Shown here piece after piece: positions 12,601 through 32,621 of a stretch of DNA of 64,000 nt. The position numbers and the translations under genes are program-made. Within the stretch, counting starts at the first letter, position 1; each line of letters starts with the position of its first letter. This DNA is from Pagrus major. Its lineage: Eukaryota > Chordata > Actinopteri > Spariformes > Sparidae. Under the pieces are notes generated by a model. It made no database searches and was not told the origin of the DNA. It worked only from the letters and a program-made list of their open reading frames with translations. Location: positions 23,917,070 to 23,981,069 of the forward strand of contig NC_133218.1 of the NCBI RefSeq assembly GCF_040436345.1. The letters are read 5' to 3'.

Positions 12601-15600
12601 TTTCTTCAACATCTTCTGTCTGTTCCAGATGAGAAATCGTGGAAGGCAGAAGCTGAAATTGACATGGAGCTGTTTCACCAGGTAGAAATCAGATTGTTCT
12701 TGAGTTATTTTTATACCAACTAATTAATGCCAATCACTAATGAGCTGAGTAGATAGAAGCAGCCATTTCAGATTTGTATGGGGCTTTAGATGTAATCATC
12801 TTAAATGGCTGCTGGTTCAAAGGTTTGAGTAGTCTTATTGTGTTCTGACCTAATTACACTCAGTCTCAAAGGCTATACTTACAGAGTGTGTCTCAACAGT
12901 CCAGTTTAAACCTTTGCACTTGTAAACAAAATGGTCAGAATTGGATGAATTGATGAATTTGCAGCTAAAAGAAAAGCTTCTTGTGTTTAACTCTCTGGAT
13001 GACATTATGTTGTTTGATCAAGGTACACTGTGGAGTTTCTTGTAAAGAAAACTTGTTTTGTTTAGATTCATTGTTTCTCACTGAAATGTGTGTATCTGCA
13101 AGGCCTGACAAACATGTTAAAACAGGCATCTCCTCACTCAGAAGACTTTACATATATATATATAGACCTATCCAAAGTAGTCTCTTTCAATCATCACTTC
13201 TGACCCTGCCCTCTTATTTTCTACGTATTTTGCATGAATGTGTAATAGACCTGGATACCAGGGCGCCCCTCAGCCTTGCTTCCAATTTTGACTAGTGGCC
13301 ACTTGCGGTATTGTAGCAAAAAATTCCCCAGTGGCCCAAAAAGCATTTGTGATTTGTGCACTTTCTGTTTTGAATTTTTGATCCATGGAGCTTTATTCAT
13401 ACAACTTTGCTTGAGCCGCGAAAAAATATTTTAAAAGACATCTTCACACTGTGAAGTCTATGGGTCGAGCAGTAACTCATTGGGCAGGGCCAGTTGGAGA
13501 AACTCTACTGTAATGGACCACACAACCAGGAAGTAAACTCAGAAGCTTGAAAACTATTTTGGTGTATGCACCAGGCAAGCTATTCTCATTGGATTGAATG
13601 GACGCCATTTTTGGATCTGCTATGTAGTTCTATTTAAAATCTATGATATTTGTGTACCGTTTGTATAGCCCCTAGCCAATAACAGTGCAAAATCAGGACT
13701 CAATAAAAACGTAACGACCAGGCTCAGACCTCACCATGAAACAATCGGAAAATAACGTTTTATTTCTCACATGGCTTTGTTTTATCTAACGCTGCCTTGA
13801 CTGATCTGTTTACAAACAGCAAACAAGAAATCCTGCATGTTATTTCTTTAGGTTGGCTGGTTGTCTTCTCTGTAAATTTATGGGACAAATCTTCATAACT
13901 GAATGCAGAGTCATCAGTGTGTAAATCCAATATGCTTACTCTTTTGCCACCTCCCATCCATTACATGTTTACATTACAACCTTCTGCAGTGGCCATGCTC
14001 ATGATGTACTGATCGAGCACAAGATACAAACAAAGTGATGACCTGCTAATCCAAATATTGCCCCTCCCTGTCACTAGTGTACCTACAATTGTTTTATATT
14101 TTCTAGTCAACTCACCCTTCAACTCAGATAAGATAACTGTATTTATGCTCTACTGTGGTATTCATTCTTTTGATCTGACTCTTTTTGAATGATCACCCCC
14201 AAGAATCACTTGATAGTGAAGGTTCCTCCATACCAGAACCAAGCCATCACCTCTTCAGTGTGTGTGGGGGTCTATGTGGTGACAAATGCTGGGAGGTCGC
14301 ATGATGTTCAGCCGTTTACCTACACTCCAGATTCAGGTTTGTTCACCTGCTAAATCACACAGGGTGTCTCTTCACCTGTCTTCTTTTTTACACTCAAGTG
14401 ATGAGAAGACGAGCTTGTTAGATAGCATGTCACCCTCTGATAACTAGGTCATTATTTACTTTTACGATTTACTTGCTGGCACAACAGTTGGCTCACTTGG
14501 TTCTTAACCTGAGGATACATTTCTTTTTTAAAAAGTGTTTTTTTTACACATAAGCAAGAGCTGCATCAGAGCTTTGATGAATTTAAGCCTGCAAAGCTTT
14601 TTTACTCAACACCACCACCTACAGTTCAGTAGGATCAGAGGAAATATTAGCAACCATTAGCGATATCTTCCAACAGCACCATACACAGACCATTTCTAAA
14701 CATAGGAGCCCAGGGTCATCCACATTCAGGACTGTCTTTCATCAACATTTTTTCTAATTGCAAGGTCCTTGATCTAAAACGTTGAAAGATGTGATCATCA
14801 AAGTAACTAAAATGAAACTGAACGATGGTATTTTTACATTATAATTGTGCCACGTTTGACATCGACTTTCCAGTTTTGTGGGTTCGTGGAGATGAGAAAA
14901 TCTGTTGATGTCTTTTGCAGCAAAAAATGATGTTCCTGTGAAGAAAGAGATGCCCTCTCCAGTGAAGACTTGTTCATTTGATGAACAAATTAAAGGTTAT
15001 TTCCCCTTTGTTAACTACTCTACATAACCATGATTGTAGCTTCCCATCTGAAAGATATTTATTTGCTAATAAACTGCACATAGAATCACCTACATACTTT
15101 GTTACACATTTTAGCTAAGAGTGGATTGCCACTTCTTTTAACAGCTGAGAACAAAGCAAAATTAAACATGCTATGAATAAGAATTTGTATATATTTCTTG
15201 GTCATGTTCCTACAGTTATTGATGGTGCCCTGATGCCTTCGATGTTGCCTTTAGTGAAGAGAGAAGATGTCACTCCGATGGAGGTCACCAGCAACCTCCA
15301 GTCTTCTGGTGTATTTAAGGTGATATATTCATCTTTAACCTCATTAAAGGCCAAAGTAAAAACTGTTGCATAGTGGTTTAGATTGGATTGAAGTCTAAAA
15401 TGATTAGTACCCTTTGGTGCAGTTCACACTTTGGTGAATTGTCTGTAAGAGAAGTGTTATATGTGGACTCAAAATATAAATGGAATATAACTGACCAAAA
15501 ATAAAGCACATCTTTTATGACTATTTTGTGTTTTCAGCAGACTGGTGACCTGTGTCCAGCCCCGCAGAACACAGACATGAGTGCAGGCCATCTAAATAAA

Positions 15601-16248
15601 AACAGACCATTCTCCAACAACCTGTCTCAGCCAGCAGGCGACCCTGACAAAGGCCAGGCTCCTGTTTTTACCAACACAGAGCCCTTAAGCACTATCCAGA
15701 AGCAGGACATTGCAGCCACCAGCTCCTTCTCTGTCCCTGCTGACTCTCTGCTCCAACAAACCTCACAGCAGTTTCTCCTGGAGCCCAGAGAGGGCATCGG
15801 GCAGGAGAGGCCCGGCAGCGGCTCCGGAGCTGTGGGTAGGCTATGTGGAGAACCTGCACCTCAACAGCAGCAACTGCCGCTCTTCCCCCCGGATGAAGTG
15901 GCCCAGCTGGAGGAGGCAGTGAGGCAATTAAAAGCCAAAGGGTTCTGTAATTTACCACTTCAATCTGAAAACTCAATTGCCAAACAGCAGCAACAACACA
16001 TCCAGCACCAACAACACATCCAGAAACAGCAAATTCAGCAGCAGCAACAGCAACAAATTCAGCAACAGCAGCTTCAACAGCAGCATCAGCAGCAGCAGGT
16101 TTTGGAGAATTTACAGCAGCAGCTTTTTCAGTCACAGATTCAGATGCAGTGTGGGATGTTTCAGGACGCCTCTCAGGGCAAGAACCCAGAGCAGCAGGGC
16201 TCAACACAAGGAGTGGTGCCAAACCAGGGCACTCTTTTCCAACAGGCC

Positions 16249-16283
<35 letters not shown>

Positions 16284-16574
16284 ACAAGCAGCTCTCTTTC
16301 AGCAGGCGACTGACCTGCTCTCTATTCAGACCAACTTCCTCCAGCAGACACCCTCTCACCCTTCACCGCCCATGTTCCACGCTCCCAGTTCTTTGGCTGA
16401 AACACAAGATCCACAGGGGGGCTTGTTTCAGAAAGCCTCTCAGGAGCAGGTCCAAGCCGCTCTCTTCCAAAATACCATGACAGTGCTACAGTCTCCAGAC
16501 CAGCAGCCCTCAACACCTGGACTGTTCCTCCCTCAGACGTCCCTACCCTCTCAACTTACAACCAGCAGTGCTCA

Positions 16575-16609
<35 letters not shown>

Positions 16610-18103
16610 TGGCCTTTCTCAATGCTCTACAAACTCCAGCCCCTGAACCACAGTCAGTATTTCAGGCTCAGACCCAGCTCTCCCCCATCCAGCAGAGAAG
16701 CCCCATGGAGCAGCAGCAGCCTTCCCAGCCTCAGCCCCACACACAGCCAACCCAGCAGGCATCCCTGTTTCAGAACATCTCCCCACATCCATCTGCAAAC
16801 ACACTTTCTCCCGGCCAGCAGCAGCAACAGCAGGCTGGCCTGCTGTTCTGCAACAACCCCCTGTCCACCCCGGACCAGGCCTCCAGCCTCCTGTTCAGCA
16901 GCCAGGGCCAGATGCCGCCACTGACCAGCAGCAATCTGGTTTCCCAAGAGCCCCAAAACCCCTCTATGCTCTTTTCCCAAGCCAGCATGGTGACAGTAAA
17001 CCAGCAAGATCGCTCTGAGCCCATGGCCTTAGGGAACCCCACCGATCCACGACAGCAAGTCATGTTTCAGGATCAACAGCCGATGCAGCTGGGCAGTGGT
17101 GCAAACAGCCGGCAGGAGCAGCCTGTGGGCCTCTTTATGCCTCAGTCCAACATGGCCTCTCTGCAGGGGGGACTGGCAGCTCAGGAGCTTGCACAGTCAG
17201 CCATGTTTGCCTCACAGAACGGCGTGGCAAACCTCCAGACGACCACCTCCTCCCCTGTTCAACAGCCAGGGACACTGTTTCAGACTGCTGTCAGTGGGAG
17301 CATCAATCAGCCCAGCCAGCCTCAGCAACCTGGACTCTTCCTCTTTGGGATTCAGAACGGTGAGGGCTTGATTACACAGGTGCTGTTGAAAACATTAGTG
17401 ACTGCCAACATGTTTAGATGGCAGAAAATATTTGAACCATCTACACAAATGAAGCCAATGACAGCTGTTGTTAACTCCCTCAGCTAATTGACATAATTTT
17501 TCCATTACAAGTCCCTAACAAATTAAAAGATAGTAATAGAAAGTTAATGGAGAGCTGATTGGGAAATCTTTGTGCAACCTTAAAATAACTCAAATAATTC
17601 ACGTAGATATTTATTTATTTTGACAAAAAAAATCCTGTCACAAGTTCAGTTGACTTCCTTGACTTGTCTTCCTCAGTGGATATTAAATGTATTTCATTTA
17701 ATCCATTTAATTTGATCCATTTAGAAATGTGTTTCTTAATTATTAATCTTTTTCTAATTATTTGTAATTGTTACTTTATATCATGTCTTCAGTATGCATT
17801 GATAGTACTGTAAGTGCTAAGTTGTAAACTCACTGTGACCACCTGTTTTGCTCCTTTTTTGCAGAATGCGGCCAGCTGATGAACTCTCCCGGAAACACGC
17901 TGTCGGATCAGATCATCGCCATCAGCCAGTCTGGTCAAAACCAGAGAGAAAGTGACGCACACATCCAGTCTCTGCTCAGCCAGTCCCTGTCTCAGTCTGG
18001 GTCTGTGCAGAACAGCATGACGGCCTCTCAGAACATGGAGAAGATTGATGACCTGCTTGTCAGCCTGCAGGAGTCAGGCAGCAACTTAACTCGTTCATAT
18101 TAA
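3660..18103 (+). CDS. nfat5: Nuclear factor of activated T-cells 5 (TonEBP), exons 2-13; 5' partial
   Basis: NFAT5 is the Rel-family transcription factor that activates osmoprotective genes under hypertonic stress. Exons read here: 3660-3785, 6722-7316, 8764-8950, 10180-10370, 10549-10721, 12399-12533, 12629-12681, 14204-14336, 14921-14995, 15216-15319, 15538-17359 and 17865-18103 (stop TAA). All have AG/GT borders and phases that close, giving about 1,276 residues. Exon 2 encodes the conserved [10 protein letters not shown] and [10 protein letters not shown] segments. Exon 3 carries the basic stretch PRKSRKR, a likely nuclear localisation signal, before the Rel domain. Exons 4-6 encode the DNA-binding half with [14 protein letters not shown], and exons 7-9 the IPT/TIG dimerisation half. 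Exon 12 is the glutamine-rich activation region. The protein ends [18 protein letters not shown], as in vertebrate NFAT5. Exon 1 is missing from the window. The exon 12 acceptor is an ambiguous CAGCAG. Introns at 3786-6721, 7317-8763, 8951-10179, 10722-12398 and 12682-14203 show no other gene. Confidence 0.96.
13256..13690. repeat. Probable dispersed repeat in nfat5 intron 8
   Basis: This intronic block is more GC-balanced than its AT-rich surroundings. It contains phrases typical of fish dispersed elements (for example TTCACACTGTGAAGTCTATGG and GGATTGAATGGACGCCATTT). It has no open frame and no exon of nfat5. I could not fix its termini, and the call rests on texture only. Confidence 0.3.
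15982..16098 (+). repeat. nfat5: Interrupted CAG/CAA repeat coding a Gln-rich block in nfat5 exon 12
   Basis: About 39 codons are mostly glutamine with His, Ile, Leu and Lys interruptions (for example [15 protein letters not shown]). CAA and CAG are mixed, which tends to stabilise such tracts against slippage. The block belongs to the activation region of NFAT5. On the opposite strand it produces a spurious alanine/valine-rich open frame. Confidence 0.9.
16249..16287 (+). repeat. nfat5: 13-codon polyglutamine tract in nfat5 exon 12
   Basis: Thirteen consecutive CAG/CAA codons lie between FQQA and AALFQQ. The run is in frame with exon 12 and interrupted by CAA codons. Human NFAT5 also has long Gln runs in this region, but their positions are not conserved codon for codon. 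Confidence 0.9.
16573..16608 (+). repeat. nfat5: 12-codon, nearly pure CAG tract in nfat5 exon 12
   Basis: Twelve glutamine codons (CAG CAA followed by ten CAG) sit just before LAFLNALQ. This is the purest triplet run of the gene, so it is the one most likely to vary in length between individuals. Confidence 0.9.
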
Positions 18104-21100
18104 CCTTTATACAAGTTCATGGATCGGTCTTTTATTTTTTACTGATAATATCTGGAAGTCAGAATACTTATAATTCTGACTTCCAGATACTTACTTACTA
18201 AGCACATGCAGAAAAAGATTTGTTAAACAGCCCTGCATCATGAAGTTTGAGACAAACTGAACATTATGTGCTTATATCTGATCCCCAAATATTTTCTCTA
18301 CCCTGCAAACACATTATTCGGTCTTCTTCAGGATTTATGAAATTATTGTTTAGGACAAACTAATTTGCAGGCAGTGAACTCGGAATTAGGTTTTGGATTT
18401 CTTTAATAGAAGAACTCTAAGCGGGAACAGAAAGTTTCACTTTTAGTTTTAGGTTTAAGTTTAGTTATTCATTTTATTTGTGAATTTTTGTGTATATCTG
18501 TAGATAGACTGTCAGTGATGTTGTCTGCAGCATCTCTCGTGGCGTTTTCTAAAGTATTCTCCAAAGTGTTTAGTGGTTTCCATGAATAGTGTTCCCTTAA
18601 ATACATCTTTTGTATTTTTTTGTTGCATGGAGGGTAGAGTGTGTGGTACATGAGGAACGTTTGGACTGATTGTGGTACGTATAAATGAAGGTAGCCACTG
18701 TTGACGTGGTTTGAAAATTATTTTCACGTGATGCAACAGTGCAGAAAGAGTGTTAAAAGAAGGTTGGAGAGGTAGAGAGGAGGCAGAGAAATGAGAGGTA
18801 GAGGAGCTGAGGAAATGAATAAGAAAGTTTTTTTGTTTTTTAGAAATGTGGGTGCTGTTTATGTCAATGTTTAAACATTGATTATATAAATAAATTAAAT
18901 AGCTGTCACTGATAGCCCACAAAGTTGGCTTTTATTAATGATATGATATAAAATGAAAGTAGGTTAGTAGGTGTATAAATAATATAGTGTATTTCAAAAC
19001 GCCTGGCTAAATACCGTAATAACTAAAAAAAAGAATATTTGTTGTTCAGCCAACAGCTGTAAAGTGAAAATGGTCACCTCCAGATGTGAAACATATCTTC
19101 CAATATTAGATACCTTCTCCACCACAGTGTACAGATAGCACTTTGTGACATAGGTAAGCTAACGTGTTCAGGCTAGAATTTAGTCAAAACCAAACTGTGT
19201 CAGTTTGCTACTTTTTAAAACAAAACAAAACAAAACAAAAAACAGATTCTCCCTTTAATACATGACAAAAAGATGAATCTTTAGAGAAAGTGTGGTGGTA
19301 GAAATATAACAAATGTTGACTGCGAGTTCTTTTTTACATGTTATTTTCAGCACTTTAAGATGCTGTTCTTTGTGACCACTTTACTCATCCAGGGTACAGT
19401 ACAGTCCCACAGGAGTTGGTGTTTTTTCCTCATTGTTTACAGTGAAGAAGATACATTTTTTTTAACATACGCATCGGATCAGAAATTATTGTCATTACTC
19501 TGCTGTGTTTGCATCGCAACATTTGTGTGGGGGAGCAGACAAAGTATCTTTCTTTCAAGCCAGTATCTATACAATTTTCCCGCTGTCAGTTTCCGCTTTT
19601 TCCTGTTGGTTTTACATTTTGTAATATTTGCCAGCCATGTTACAACGATCATTATTCATTCCTAGAAAGCTAATTCATTATTTATTCCTATAAACCATCT
19701 TATAATCCTGGACCAATGAGGTAAAAAATGTGGATCAAGACATTTTTATCCAAATAATGTCTCTTCAGTTGACATGTGACTCTTATTTAAATACACGTAT
19801 TAGTGGGAAAGTAGAATGTAATATAGTACATTATTATTACTTTTATCATAAGGGTTAGATCATTATGTGTTTTAGTGTCATTCTGCGTCAGGCACGCATG
19901 AACTGGAGTAGTATTGTTAAACCAGCCAGTAAAGAGCCTTTTTTGAACCAGTTTTATTAATGTGTTGGATTGGGTGAATGTTGTGGTTTGTTGGCTAAAA
20001 CTGAACATTAAACATCTCATTCAGGTTAAGGTATTAACACGCAGGAACAGAGCCCATTTTACATGTTTTCCTTGTAAATGTACATGTTTCTGTCTGCAGT
20101 TGGCCGGTGGCCTCAGGACCAAAGTTTGAGTCGAATCTTACTTTGCATAAATCCTGATGACAGGCCAGTTTTATGGCTCCTGAGCATTTATTCTCATTTT
20201 TTTTACTTACTTGCAAGTTAACTTTTAAAAAAAACAACATTTTTTTGCCATCATTATGAGGCAAAAAGTCCTGCTGCCACACTTTTCTTTCTATTTGTTT
20301 GTTGTGTTGTTTTGGCAAAACAAAAAGGAAAAAAAAACATGTTCGTGTCATGTTTAGTTTCACTGTAAGTGTATGCGTGAACAAGGGGCTGGTCTCTCTG
20401 ATGATGAAAGAATCAGCTCAGTCGTTGTCTTTGTTTTCTATGTACAGTTTGTTAAAAACACCGTTACATTTTATACACTTTAAAATCACAAACAGCTGTT
20501 TTATGATGGAGATTATCTAAACTTGACTTAATGTGATTCGTGGAACTACGGTTGAGCAGTTTGAGTGGTTTTTAAAGGGACCCTACTCCTGAAGGAAACC
20601 TGACTTTGGAGAAAAGAGCTATCTGTGATTGGCTTTCTTCAACTTGTGAAATAGAAGAACTAAGATTTCCAGTGTTGAGTATTTATGATTTTATTTGTTT
20701 TTGTTTGTTTTACAAAGTTTAGAAAGACTATCTTTTTTTTAATTATTATTGGTATAGTATCTGTGCCTCTTTTCGGAGAAGCATCTCTAATTTATTTGTG
20801 TGTTGGTTATTATCTAAATTGTTCCCTGTAATCATTATATCGTCGGTGTGATTTGGCCCCCACACCTGCTGATGCTGTAACTGGCACCTTGTGATAATAA
20901 TGATAAATGAGATAGTAAAGTCTTCATAAAGTATGAATAACATGTACATTCCTGTGTGCAGTTACTCTTTTGTGATTTTGGAAGGTGTAGCTGCAATCAT
21001 ACACACTTCACTGTACATATCATGTGGCCCTGTAGTCCTTTTTTGACCAAATGCAGCAGGGCAAAAATGGCAGTCTTTACTGAAAATCCTACGAAACATG

Positions 21101-23500
21101 ACCAACTTATTTCAGTATTTTTACTATGAATATAGTGCTGAATGTGATTGTAAATGTCTCACTTAGATGCAGAATGTTCTTTTATACACAAACCGGGGAG
21201 GTAATTACTTTCTTGAAATTACAGTTTCCTCGTTTGTGTGTATTTACAATGTAACTGGAGATCAGAAATATATAAAAGTGTGACTTATTATACAGTCACT
21301 ACTAGTTGTATGGAAAAGAGTGGGGTTGTTGATGAAAAAACGGTTCTCATATTTCCTTGAGACGACACTTGACTGTCTCTGTTTCTTGCAATAGAACAAG
21401 ATGTGATTTAACATTACCAGTAAATTTGATATCAAACCGTTAAATTTTCCTAAAATTAGACACTAGCAGGTATTGTACATGTGCCTTGAGGAGATGTTGT
21501 AGTAGTGACCAGATTGATGTTTTACCATTGTTGCCTGTTTAATCCAAAGCTGGTTCTGCCAGTGATGATTAGTCCTCGTTAATTAGAATGTATTAAGCCA
21601 TAAGACTTTAAGTGTACTTTAAACGCTTGACAACAGTGACCAGATAAATGTGGTTGTGGTTGGTAAATGTGTTGTGCAATTTCTGTCAAGCATCTAACTT
21701 GTTTGTACTGAAGTATCCGTTGCATTTATGTTGTACAACGTAGATGCAGGCAAATTTTCTCTGAAACTGCTATGCAGCTAATATACTGTAAATGTAGATC
21801 TGTTAGTTTTTGAATATATATTTTTCTAAATAGCCTCTCCAAAGTAGAAAACCAAAGTAGATGTTCTTTCTATTATTTATGTTGCTTGTTGAAATATTTT
21901 CTGATGCTTTGAGTGCTGCCTACAAATGATTTTAAATCTTTTTAAGTCAGCTATAATGAAATTTCTTTTCTCAACAACCATCTTAGACATGGATTTTTTT
22001 GGGGGGTGAGACAAGGGTCACTAATATTTTCAGTCTTTTTTTATTCCCCTCTTGCCTGCAGGGTTTATTTGGAGGTTTGCATTGTATCCATTGTATTACT
22101 GTTTACTGGTGCAGTGGTTCTTAATCTCTCTGATTTCTCTCAGGGCCTCTGAGTTACCAGGATGTCATGTCGTTCTCACACATCTCCTTAAAAGTTATTG
22201 AACACTAGATTTGTTTATTTCTGTAATTGTGGAACAATCTGAATTACAAATTCTGCAAAAACATGTGTAAACAATGTAATTTGCTGAGACTGATGCTGTT
22301 ATTTTCCATCTGTAATGTCTGTGAAGTCTCTTCACAAGTGGACCACTCTTCTAGTAAACAGACAATTTTTGGTCCTGGAAATAGTGAGGGGGGAAATTTT
22401 GCCTTTTTGTTTCCAACCTTGTGAACAACTGTCAAATAATCACCCTTGGGGAAAAAACTATATATTTGGCTTTTGTTGGGGCATTTTTATTCTCTTGCAA
22501 TTTAATTTCTGTTAACTTGCTGCTATCTGTATTAAACGTATATACCTAAAAGTGTACGTCTCTGAGCATTTTTTTTCTCTTTATTATTAACGCAGACTCT
22601 TAAAGCAAAAAAACATTATTTAAACATGTGAAGGACAGATCATCATCATGAGGTAAATTATGTGTTTATTTCTTTCTTTCTTCTTTCTTATTTTTCTGGA
22701 TTTACTATTGAGATATGTGGGTGTAAAAGTGTTCCCATCTCTACCACAAAATGTGATATGCTTCGAGGGAAAGTTTGGTGATTAATGATTACATTAAGAA
22801 TTCCTCATAAATATACAGTCTAAAGGAAATTTTAAAAAAGGCTTTTACCAATACACAGGATATGATGTTAGTAGTTCTTGTGAAACACTGGGAAAGTACC
22901 TAAACCTGACTTTATTAAAAAAAGATGACCCTTCAAGTTGTAAACCAAATGCTGTGATTATTTTATGTGAGGTTTATGTGTATCTGTGTAAAATATAAAC
23001 ACATAAAAATAAAATGGTCTGTTTTAAATCATGCTATAGAGAAACAATATGAAACACGACTATTTATGATGGATTTGAAGTTGAGTCTCATATAAATTGA
23101 CTGAGACTTTGATTTAACCACATTGATTGCCCACTTGATTAATAATCTTACATGTAGTTTCAATTGTGTCAACAACTAACAGCCACATTTCTGGGAATTG
23201 TACTGCAATGATTGTCCTTGGGGGTGAATAGCTTTCTTCTGACCTCTCCTTCACTGCCCCCATCAGGACAGACATTACATTTCCCCCACTGCGATTTAAA
23301 GGGTTGCTTGCTTCACTTGCAGTAGTAAATGTGATGCCTCTAAAGTTCACCATGACACATTCTTGTATCAGTTCTGCTGATTCCCAACTCAAGTCTTGAA
23401 ACCTCGATTTTTGTTGAGTGACAGGTTGTTGATCCATGTTGCAATTTTAGCTTTTTGTAGAACTCTCAAAACTGCTGTAGGCTTTAGACTTTTAATAAAG
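18104..23500 (+). other. Probable long nfat5 3' UTR and spacer before kars1
   Basis: This 5.4 kb AT-rich stretch follows the nfat5 stop and has no recognisable exon. Vertebrate NFAT5 mRNAs have very long 3' UTRs, so much of it is probably transcribed. Candidate polyadenylation signals include AATAAA at 18889-18894 and 23008-23013. Several T-rich and ATTTA-type stretches occur. A perfect hairpin lies at 18149-18189. Where the transcript ends cannot be told from sequence alone. Confidence 0.5.
18149..18189 (+). repeat. Perfect 17-bp hairpin just after the nfat5 stop codon
   Basis: The arms TATCTGGAAGTCAGAAT (18149-18165) and ATTCTGACTTCCAGATA (18173-18189) are exact reverse complements around the 7-nt loop ACTTATA. 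The hairpin starts 46 nt after the stop codon, so it would be at the head of the 3' UTR. It lacks the GC-rich stem and following T run of a bacterial terminator, which would not be expected here anyway. It is too short for a normal pre-miRNA. Confidence 0.85.
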
Positions 23501-23624
23501 TATTATTCGCCTGTTTCCGGTGTACTCAATTCCGGCAGTCACCCAAACGCACCATCGTCAAGCTCTTAGCGTTTCGCGGCGCTTGCGCGTCAGTTGATCT
23601 TTCCGGGCGCGCAGCATCTACAAC
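23500..23624 (+). promoter_or_regulatory. kars1: CpG-rich kars1 promoter with ETS-like motifs
   Basis: The 125 bp before the kars1 start are clearly richer in CpG than the AT-rich DNA on both sides (for example GTTTCGCGGCGCTTGCGCGT). Three TTCCGG cores, the reverse complement of the ETS-type CCGGAA site, are visible near 23515, 23530 and 23600. There is no TATA box. This is the usual design of a housekeeping promoter. Promoters of this sort often fire in both directions, and a minus-strand open frame starts at 23437. Confidence 0.65.
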
Positions 23625-32009
<8,385 letters not shown>

Positions 32010-32615
32010 TGCCATGACCTCTGACCTCTCCTGCTGTCAGACCTGTGCAGGAGCCCGTACAGAGCCTTTACCTCACTGTGGTCATCAGTGGAGCCTGTGG
32101 GTTCAGTGTGTTCTCAATGTTAGTCTCTGTTTGATCCTTTCTTTCATTAAGGGAAATCATGTTGTCTTGGTTACATGATTGAGTGGTAACAAATGACGTA
32201 TGTTTTTTTTCTGCTTTTGTATCGCTTACACTTTTGGTGTGTCCTTCTTGTTTGACTGTAAGGAGACATTTTAATTCTTGTTGTCATCCAAACAGTAAAT
32301 GGAAGGTATTTGATCAGGAAGTTCTGCGTGATCTGCTGTTGTACACAGACCTGGGTGAAATACTTTGGAATATGTTTTGAGACACCTCAAGAGGTGATTG
32401 ATACTGATAACCAAATACAGAGTAGTTACAGTACATAATATCAATAATATTTATGTACCTAGGTATAGTAACAAAGCTCCAGCTCCTCTTTTATATGACA
32501 TGGTCTCAGCATATTCAGGTTTTTAATCACGTCTGCTTGTATTTGTTGTCTTGAGATTTTTCAAGATGGACTCAACAAATTCCTCTGCCAAGAAGCTAAA
32601 AAATGGTTATATCTG

Positions 32616-32621
32616 AATAAA
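32616..32621 (+). terminator. kars1: kars1 polyadenylation signal (AATAAA)
   Basis: A canonical AATAAA lies about 600 nt after the kars1 stop. A GT-rich stretch (CTTGTGGTGTTTGTTATCTG) follows within 40 nt, as expected for a cleavage region. It is the best-supported 3' end for the gene, giving a 3' UTR of roughly 0.63 kb. Confidence 0.7.

Noticed and set aside
15692-16222. 176-codon minus-strand open frame
   Set aside because: It is the antisense shadow of the CAG/CAA-rich nfat5 exon 12, giving an alanine/valine-rich artefact.
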